From contig NZ_CP173678.1 in assembly GCF_051903925.1 (NCBI RefSeq), positions 4,712,001-4,776,000 of the forward strand: 64,000 bases of DNA, written 5' to 3'. This document shows positions 58,705-64,000 of the stretch, one piece after another (positions within the stretch are counted from its first letter, which is position 1; each line of letters begins with the position of its first letter). The notes beneath the pieces were generated by a model. It had not been told where the DNA came from. It ran no database searches and saw nothing but the letters and a program-made list of their open reading frames with translations. The translations under genes were made by a program, and so were the position numbers. Source of the stretch: G051903925 sp051903925. Its GTDB lineage: Bacteria > Pseudomonadota > Alphaproteobacteria > Zavarziniales > Zavarziniaceae.

Positions 58705-60768
58705 TCAGACCAGGCCGATGGCGGTGACCGCCATGTCGATCAGCTTGATGCCGACAAAGGGCACGGCGATGCCGCCCAGGCCGTAGACCAGCGCATTGCG
58801 GCGCAGCAGGGCGGCCGCCCCCACGGGCCGGTAGCGCACGCCGCGCAGGGCCAGCGGGATCAGGCCGATGATGATCAGCGCATTGAAAATGATGGCCGAC
58901 AGGATTGCGCTTTGCGGGCTGACCAGGCCCATGATGTTGAGCGCGCCCAGCTGCGGATAGAACGCCACGAACATGGCCGGGATGATCGCGAAGTACTTGG
59001 CGACATCGTTGGCGATCGAGAAGGTGGTCAGGGCACCGCGCGTCATCAGCAGCTGCTTGCCGATGCCCACGATCTCGATCAGCTTGGTCGGATCGCTGTC
59101 CAGGTCGACCATGTTGCCGGCTTCCCGTGCTGCGACGGTTCCGGTGTTCATGGCGACGCCGACATCGGCCTGGGCCAAGGCGGGCGCGTCGTTGGTGCCA
59201 TCGCCGCACATGGCGACCAGACGGCCGCCGGCCTGCTCCTCCCGGATCAGGGCCAGCTTCGCCTCCGGCGTTGCCTGGGCCAGGAAGTCGTCGACCCCGG
59301 CCTCCGCCGCGATGGCGGCGGCGGTCAGGGGGTTGTCGCCCGTGATCATCACGGTGCGGATGCCCATGCGGCGCAACTCGGCAAAGCGCTCGCGGATGCC
59401 GCCCTTGACCACGTCCTTCAAGTGGATCACGCCCAGCAGGCGGGTATCGCGGGACACGACCAGTGGCGTGCCGCCCGACTTGGCCACCTGTTCGACCGCC
59501 TGAGCCAGCGCCGGCGGCATGGCCAGGTTCGGAGTGCCGCCAAGGGTACGGACATGGGCCAGGACGGCGTCGGCCGCACCCTTTCGGATCACCTCGCCCT
59601 TCGCGGTGTCGATGCCGCTCATCCGGGTCTGGGCGGTGAAGGGCACGAAGGTCGCCTGCAGCTCGCCCATGTCGCGGGCGCGCAGGTTGTGCCGGTCCTT
59701 GGCCAGCACGACGACCGAGCGTCCCTCCGGCGTCTCGTCCGCCAGGGAGGCCAGTTGGGCGGCATCGGCCAGGTCGGCCTCGTCCACCCCCGGCACGGGA
59801 ACGAAGGCGGAGGCGACGCGGTTGCCCAGCGTGATCGTCCCCGTCTTGTCCAGCAGCAGGACGTCGACATCGCCCGCCGCCTCCACCGCGCGGCCCGACA
59901 TGGCCAACACGTTGAAGCGGACCAGGCGGTCCATGCCGGCAATGCCGATCGCCGACAGCAGCGCCCCGATCGTGGTCGGGATCAGGGTCACGAACAGCGC
60001 CGCCAGCACGACCACCGGCACCACGCCGCCGGCATAATCGGCAAAGGCCGGGATGGTGACCGTCGCCATGACGAAGATCAGCGTCATGCCGGCCAGCAGG
60101 ATGTTCAGTGCGATCTCGTTCGGCGTCTTCTGCCGTTCCGCACCCTCGACCAGCGCGATCATGCGGTCCATGAAGGTGTCGCCGGCCGCCGCCGTGATGC
60201 GTACAACGATGCGGTCGGACAGGACCATCGTGCCGCCGGTCACGGCCGAACGGTCACCGCCCGATTCCCGGATCACGGGGGCGCTTTCACCCGTTATTGC
60301 CGATTCGTTGACCGAGGCGATGCCCTCGACCACCTCGCCGTCCGAGGGGATCACCTCGCCCGCCGCGACCACGACCAGGTCGCCCGGCTTCAGCCGGTCG
60401 GCCGGCACCTGGGTCGTCTGGCCGGTCTTGCGGTCCAGCAGGACGTTGGCCTGCGTCTCGACCCGCGTCTTGCGCAGGGAGGCGGCCTGCGCCTTGCCCC
60501 GCCCTTCGGCCACGGCCTCGGCGAAGTTGGCGAACAGCAGGGTGAACCACAGCCACAGCACGATCTGGAGGGAGAAGCCGATATCGGCCGCCCCCGTCGC
60601 CACGTCGCGCAGCAGCAGGATCGTGGTCAGCACGGTCACGATGCCGACCACGAACATCACCGGGTTCCGCGCCAGGGCGCGCGGGTCCAGCTTGACGAAG
60701 GCACCGGTCACGGCGGCCTTCAGGATGGCGGGGTCCGCGATGGACGCCCGCCGTGCTCTCTCATTCAT
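58705..60768 (-). CDS. kdpB: Potassium-transporting ATPase subunit KdpB
   Basis: A 687-residue P-type ATPase, the energy-coupling subunit. It has TGESAPVIRESGGD, the phosphorylation site LLDKTGTITLGNR, and the hinge CGDGTNDAPALAQADVG. Membrane segments lie in the normal order. It is 12 bases downstream of kdpA, with the ribosome site TGAGGA formed from the kdpA stop codon. Confidence 0.97.
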   Translation of the reverse strand: MNERARRASIADPAILKAAVTGAFVKLDPRALARNPVMFVVGIVTVLTTILLLRDVATGAADIGFSLQIVLWLWFTLLFANFAEAVAEGRGKAQAASLRKTRVETQANVLLDRKTGQTTQVPADRLKPGDLVVVAAGEVIPSDGEVVEGIASVNESAITGESAPVIRESGGDRSAVTGGTMVLSDRIVVRITAAAGDTFMDRMIALVEGAERQKTPNEIALNILLAGMTLIFVMATVTIPAFADYAGGVVPVVVLAALFVTLIPTTIGALLSAIGIAGMDRLVRFNVLAMSGRAVEAAGDVDVLLLDKTGTITLGNRVASAFVPVPGVDEADLADAAQLASLADETPEGRSVVVLAKDRHNLRARDMGELQATFVPFTAQTRMSGIDTAKGEVIRKGAADAVLAHVRTLGGTPNLAMPPALAQAVEQVAKSGGTPLVVSRDTRLLGVIHLKDVVKGGIRERFAELRRMGIRTVMITGDNPLTAAAIAAEAGVDDFLAQATPEAKLALIREEQAGGRLVAMCGDGTNDAPALAQADVGVAMNTGTVAAREAGNMVDLDSDPTKLIEIVGIGKQLLMTRGALTTFSIANDVAKYFAIIPAMFVAFYPQLGALNIMGLVSPQSAILSAIIFNALIIIGLIPLALRGVRYRPVGAAALLRRNALVYGLGGIAVPFVGIKLIDMAVTAIGLV

Positions 60769-60780
60769 GTCGAATGGTCC

Positions 60781-62496
60781 TCAGAACAGGGTGCCGGCGC
60801 TCTGCGCCAGGTGCTCGACGACGGGGCCCAAGGCCAGCGCCGGGAAGACGGTCAGGCCGCCCACGATCAGGATCACGGCCACCAGCAGGCCCACGAAAAG
60901 CCCGCCATGGGTGGGGAAGGAACCGGCCGATGGCGGGGCCCAGGGCTTGGCCGCCAGGGCGCCTGCGACCGCCAGCATCGGCACGATCATCAGGAAGCGC
61001 CCGATCAGCATCGCGAGCCCCAGAGTGACCGCGTAGAAGGGCGAGGTCGCCGTCAGCCCGGCAAAGGCCGAGCCGTTGTTGGCCGTGGCCGAGCTGTAGG
61101 CGTAGAGCACCTCGCTGAAGCCATGCGGGCCGGGGTTCAGGATGCCGGCCAGGCCTTGCGGCAGGACCACGGCCAGGGCGGTGAAGCCCAGGTAGGACAG
61201 CGGCAGGACCAGGATGGCCAGCATGGTCAGCTTGACCTCCCGCCCCTCCAGCTTCTTGCCGACATAGTCCGGCGTGCGCCCGACCATCAGGCCGGCCACG
61301 AACATCGCGATGATGACGAACAGCAGCATGCCGTACAGGCCGGCGCCGACGCCGCCCACGATCAGCTCGCCCAGGTGCATGTTCAGCATCGGCACCAGGC
61401 CGCCCAGCGCCGTGAAGCTGGCGTGCATGGCATTGACCGCGCCGCACGACGCCGCCGTGGTGATCACGGCGAACAGCGCCGAATTGGCGATGCCGAAGCG
61501 GACCTCCTTCCCCTCCATGTTGCCGGATGCGGGGTCGAGGCCGAGGGAGGCGAGCAGCGGCGTCCCCGATGCCTCGGCCCAATAGACGACCGCGACACCT
61601 GTAAAGAACAGCACCGCCATCGCGGCCAGGATCGCCCAGCCTTGCCGCTCGTCGCCCACCATGCGGCCGAACACGTTGGTCAGGGCGGCGCCAATCGCGA
61701 AGATCGACACCATCTGGACCAGGTTGGTCAGCGCCGTCGGGTTCTCGAACGGGTGCGCGGAATTGGCGTTGAAGAAGCCGCCACCATTGGTGCCCAGCAT
61801 CTTGATCGCCTCCTGGCTGGCGACGGGGCCCAGGGGGATGGTCTGGCTGGCTCCTTCAAGCGTCGTAGCCGACATGGCGGCGGAGAAGCTCTGCGGCACG
61901 CCCTGCGCCACCAGGAACACGGCATAGACCAGGCACAGCGGCAGCAGGACATAGAGTGTGGCCCGCACCACGTCGGCCCAGAAATTGCCGATTGTGCCGT
62001 CGCCCCCGCCCCGCCTGGCAAACCCGCGCACCAGGGTCAGCGACAGGGCGATGCCGGTCGCGGCCGACAGGAAGTTCTGCACCGTCAGGCCCGCCATCTG
62101 GGCCAGGTTGCCCAGCGCGCTTTCGCCGGCATAGGACTGCCAGTTGGTGTTGGTGGTGAAGCTGACCGCCGTGTTGAAGGCAAGTTCCGGCGCCATGCCG
62201 GGCAGTGCCTGCGGGTTCAGGGGCAGCGCCGCCTGCAGCCGCAGCAGGGCATAGAGGACCAGCGCGCCCAAAAGGTTGAACGCCAGCATGGCCAGCGCAT
62301 AGCCGGTCCAGTGCTGGCCGCGCGCCGGATCGACGCCGGCGGCCCGGAATGCCAGGCGTTCCACCGGGCCCACGACGGGGGACAGGAAGGTCCGTTCGCC
62401 TGCGAAGACGCGGGTCATGAAGCCGCCCAGCGGCCGCACGCAGGCGGCCACCAGGGCGGCAAAGAGCAGGATCTGCATCCAGCCATTGACGGTCAT
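60781..62496 (-). CDS. kdpA: Potassium-transporting ATPase subunit KdpA
   Basis: A 571-residue channel-like subunit with about ten membrane segments and four selectivity-filter-like loops, including NTAVSFTTNTNWQSY, MLGTNGGGFFNANSAHPFEN and YAYSSATANNGSAFAG. It selects potassium. The ATG at 62496 (MTVNGWMQILLF) is the family start; the ribosome site TGAGG comes from the kdpF stop. Confidence 0.97.
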   Translation of the reverse strand: MTVNGWMQILLFAALVAACVRPLGGFMTRVFAGERTFLSPVVGPVERLAFRAAGVDPARGQHWTGYALAMLAFNLLGALVLYALLRLQAALPLNPQALPGMAPELAFNTAVSFTTNTNWQSYAGESALGNLAQMAGLTVQNFLSAATGIALSLTLVRGFARRGGGDGTIGNFWADVVRATLYVLLPLCLVYAVFLVAQGVPQSFSAAMSATTLEGASQTIPLGPVASQEAIKMLGTNGGGFFNANSAHPFENPTALTNLVQMVSIFAIGAALTNVFGRMVGDERQGWAILAAMAVLFFTGVAVVYWAEASGTPLLASLGLDPASGNMEGKEVRFGIANSALFAVITTAASCGAVNAMHASFTALGGLVPMLNMHLGELIVGGVGAGLYGMLLFVIIAMFVAGLMVGRTPDYVGKKLEGREVKLTMLAILVLPLSYLGFTALAVVLPQGLAGILNPGPHGFSEVLYAYSSATANNGSAFAGLTATSPFYAVTLGLAMLIGRFLMIVPMLAVAGALAAKPWAPPSAGSFPTHGGLFVGLLVAVILIVGGLTVFPALALGPVVEHLAQSAGTLF

Positions 62497-62504
62497 GGCC
62501 GGCC

Positions 62505-62594
62505 TCAGAACCGCTCGGGCCGGATCAGGGCCACGATCAGGTAGGCGAAGGCAAACAGCGCCGCCCCGCCGCCCAACAGATAATCGAACAGCAT
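62505..62594 (-). CDS. kdpF: Potassium-transporting ATPase subunit KdpF
   Basis: A 29-residue single-span protein, LFDYLLGGGAALFAFAYLI then ALIRPERF, with the typical KdpF C-terminus. KdpF binds KdpA and stabilises the complex. It lies 8 bases upstream of kdpA, and its TGA doubles as part of the kdpA ribosome site. Its own ribosome site is likewise embedded in the stop of the upstream 31-codon ORF. Confidence 0.9.
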   Translation of the reverse strand: MLFDYLLGGGAALFAFAYLIVALIRPERF

Positions 62595-62602
62595 GGGCGG
62601 CC

Positions 62603-62698
62603 TCAGGCCCGGGCACAGGCGGCGACATAGGCCGCGCACAGGGCGAAGGACGCCAGGAACAGGGCGACCATGGCCAGGTCGCCGATCGGGGCAGGCAT
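62603..62698 (-). CDS. 31-residue membrane ORF leading the kdp operon
   Basis: The ORF has ATG at 62698 with a GAGG site five bases upstream. The product is hydrophobic (PIGDLAMVALFLASFALCAA) and ends with AAYVAACARA. One membrane segment is predicted. It ends 8 bases before kdpF, and its stop supplies the kdpF ribosome site, so translation is coupled. I do not recognise a named family; short ORFs at this place occur in other kdp operons from memory. It could be an extra small subunit or a leader that sets kdpF translation. Confidence 0.65.
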   Translation of the reverse strand: MPAPIGDLAMVALFLASFALCAAYVAACARA

Positions 62699-62787
62699 TG
62701 GAACCTCGTGTACCGGGACGGCGATACGCGCCGCCCCCGGAACGTGGCCCCGCCCCCCGTAGGAAAGCGATGCCGCCCCGCCCCACC

Positions 62788-62808
62788 CCCTATAGGAATG
62801 TCATAGGG
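62788..62808. promoter_or_regulatory. Inverted repeat upstream of the kdp operon
   Basis: CCCTAT-N9-ATAGGG, six-base arms, in the only locally A/T-containing stretch of the kdp upstream region, about 90 bases before the first ORF. It is a candidate KdpE operator or part of the promoter. No close match to the E. coli KdpE site is evident. Confidence 0.45.
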
Positions 62809-62833
62809 ATTTGGGTCCCGCCCGCGCAACAGG

Positions 62834-62962
62834 CCCCTCCCCCGTGCCGCAGCAATGGGGGGGGATGGGGGCGGTATCCTGACGCTGCGGCCTGGGCAGC
62901 GACTTCAGCGTTGCGTCCCGCCCCCACCCTGCCCTCCCCCATCGCAAGCGACGGGGGAGGGT
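62834..62962. repeat. Inverted CCCTCCCCC/GGGGGAGGG element upstream of kdp
   Basis: A CCCTCCCCCGTGCCGC unit at about 62834 is mirrored by GACGGGGGAGGG ending at 62962. Both are followed inward by matching G-rich or C-rich blocks, with about 40 bases between arms. It lies after the SMP-30 gene stop side (62974) and upstream of the kdp promoter region. It belongs to the same family as 57966-58086. Confidence 0.7.
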
Positions 62963-62973
62963 TAAACAGGTGC

Positions 62974-63888
62974 TCAAACCTCCTGGTATGCCAGCTTCAG
63001 GCCGGGGCGGGGCCAGTCGACGGCGATCAGGTTGCCGTGGCCGGACAGGGTGATGAAGGCGGTCTTCATGTCCTTGCCGCCAAAGCAGATGTTGGTCACG
63101 TGCGAATCGTCATACTCGATGAAGTCGAGCGCGCCGTCCGGCGTGAAGGTGCTGATGCCGCCCTTGGGATTGCCCAGGGTGGCGACGCTGATCCGGCCGT
63201 CCGCCTCGACTGCCAGGCTGTCGAAGCGGTGCGCGCCCGCCGACTTGCCGACGATATCGCCGCCGCCCGATGCGCTGGTGACGACGCCCGGTGCCGTGAT
63301 GTCCCACTTCAGCAGGAAGCCGCTGAACGTATGGGCGACATAGACCGTCTTGCCGTCCGGCGACAGGCCGGTGCCGTTCGGCGTCAGCAGCGGGAAGGCC
63401 AGCGGCGTGATCGCGGAGCCGTCCGCCTTGGCATAGTAGAGCGTGCCCAGCGCCAGCTGCCGGCCGAACACCTTGCCCAGGTCGGTGAAGTAGAAGCCGC
63501 CATGGGCGTCGAACACCAGGTCGTTCGGCCCGACCAGGCCGACGCCGTCACACTCGGTATAGAGCGTCTCGACCTTGCCATTGGCGAGGTTCACCCGCTG
63601 GATCGAGCCGCCCTTGTAGCCGGCGGAGGGTTGGCCGGTCGTGAACACCTCGCCATTGTGCTCGACCCACTCGAAGCCGCCATTATTGGTGATGTAGACG
63701 TGGTTGTCGGGCCCCAGCGCCGCGCCGTTGGGGCCGCCGCCGACATGGGCCACGACCTCGACCTTGCCCTGTGCCGTGACGCGGGTCAGGTTGCCGCTCT
63801 GGATCTCGACCAGGATCACGCTGCCATCGGGCATCGCGATCGGGCCTTCTGGAAACTTCAGCCCGCTCGCCAGGTGACGTACTGCCAT
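62974..63888 (-). CDS. SMP-30/gluconolactonase family protein
   Basis: A 304-residue six-bladed beta-propeller lactonase. Conserved phrases are LKFPEGPIAMPDGS, PNGAALGPDNHVYITNNGG, GLVGPNDLVFDAHGGFYFTD and TPNGTGLSPDGKTVYVAHT, with the metal-binding Glu, Asn and Asp residues of the family. It hydrolyses sugar-acid or related lactones to the free acid. No signal peptide. It is the last complete gene, with an unresolved gap upstream. Confidence 0.9.
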   Translation of the reverse strand: MAVRHLASGLKFPEGPIAMPDGSVILVEIQSGNLTRVTAQGKVEVVAHVGGGPNGAALGPDNHVYITNNGGFEWVEHNGEVFTTGQPSAGYKGGSIQRVNLANGKVETLYTECDGVGLVGPNDLVFDAHGGFYFTDLGKVFGRQLALGTLYYAKADGSAITPLAFPLLTPNGTGLSPDGKTVYVAHTFSGFLLKWDITAPGVVTSASGGGDIVGKSAGAHRFDSLAVEADGRISVATLGNPKGGISTFTPDGALDFIEYDDSHVTNICFGGKDMKTAFITLSGHGNLIAVDWPRPGLKLAYQEV

Positions 63889-64000
63889 GGGTTCTTCCTC
63901 CCTGTTGGTTCTTGGGTGCCGAGTGCGGCTTGTCGCTCCGCATCATGGCCATGCCGCCGGCGCGCGCAAGCCAGCGTGTTCAAGCAGCGGCAGCACGTCC
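63889..64000. other. Right-edge region, no gene resolved
   Basis: The part next to 63889 is the leader of the SMP-30 gene. Beyond it the minus strand has a frame entering from the right edge that stops at 63943 (ending DVLPLLEHAGLRAPAAWP). A second frame stops at 63980. Either could be the tail of a gene beyond the window; the first is longer and more protein-like. Confidence 0.3.

Noticed and set aside
58912..62544. 1210-codon open frame on the plus strand across the kdp genes
   Set aside because: It is antisense to kdpB and kdpA, which are certain. The translation is low-complexity His/Arg/Gln/Gly typical of a GC-rich shadow frame, with no domain.

Overview
The window is very GC-rich, gene-dense chromosomal DNA from an alphaproteobacterium. 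The evidence for that class is a PhyR/NepR/ECF general-stress-response set with matching promoters, the DUF3309 and DUF2783 families, a membrane-anchored CycM-type cytochrome c next to kdsB-pheA, and a Suv3-like helicase beside an S4-domain protein. A Rhodospirillales-type host is my best guess, without any marker gene to confirm it. I found no rRNA, tRNA, CRISPR array, insertion sequence, phage or plasmid gene.

Layout. 1-3.8 kb: end of a YejA-like peptide-binding protein gene, cytochrome c, kdsB-pheA (overlapping), yajQ, and a small compositionally odd orphan. 3.9-7.4 kb: polar amino-acid ABC importer (binding protein, two permeases, ATPase) ending in ridA. 7.6-12.8 kb: an aromatic degradation operon (homogentisate dioxygenase, FAH-family hydrolase, MBL-fold protein, FAD monooxygenase, DUF2783) resembling the 3-hydroxyphenylacetate/homogentisate route. 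12.8-17.5 kb: Lnt-like acyltransferase under a MerR operator, MerR, MarR-MFS pair, epoxide-hydrolase-like enzyme. 17.7-25.8 kb: MlaA and a stress/envelope block (phyR, AI-2E-family permease, DUF3309, short anti-sigma, BrkB, ECF sigma factor, nepR, MscS channel). Two sites match the EcfG promoter consensus, upstream of the permease-phyR unit and of nepR.

26-38 kb: MlaC-like protein, type III polyketide synthase and its methyltransferase, DHA2 exporter, GFA protein, RidA and GDPD, sorbosone-dehydrogenase-like propeller, esterase, FkbM methyltransferase, and meaB-methylmalonyl-CoA mutase. 38-44 kb: degenerate receiver protein, Suv3-like helicase, S4 protein, and a single-chain adenylation/carrier/membrane-acyltransferase protein. 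44-54.6 kb: catabolic genes (frameshifted cyclase, GFA, two PhyH-type oxygenases, M20 peptidase, SDR, GST, GNAT, FadB/FadJ-type enzyme, DUF899). 54.6-62.7 kb: a complete kdp potassium-uptake system with kdpD-kdpE and a 31-residue membrane ORF ahead of kdpF. The window closes with an SMP-30/gluconolactonase gene.

Intergenic gaps often hold palindromic repeats of at least four sequence families. Several convergent gene pairs overlap at their 3' ends. The most notable points are a nepR gene with no ordinary start codon behind an EcfG-type promoter, a one-base frameshift in the cyclase gene, the kdp leader ORF with stop-codon-embedded ribosome binding sites, and the three-domain acyl-transfer fusion.
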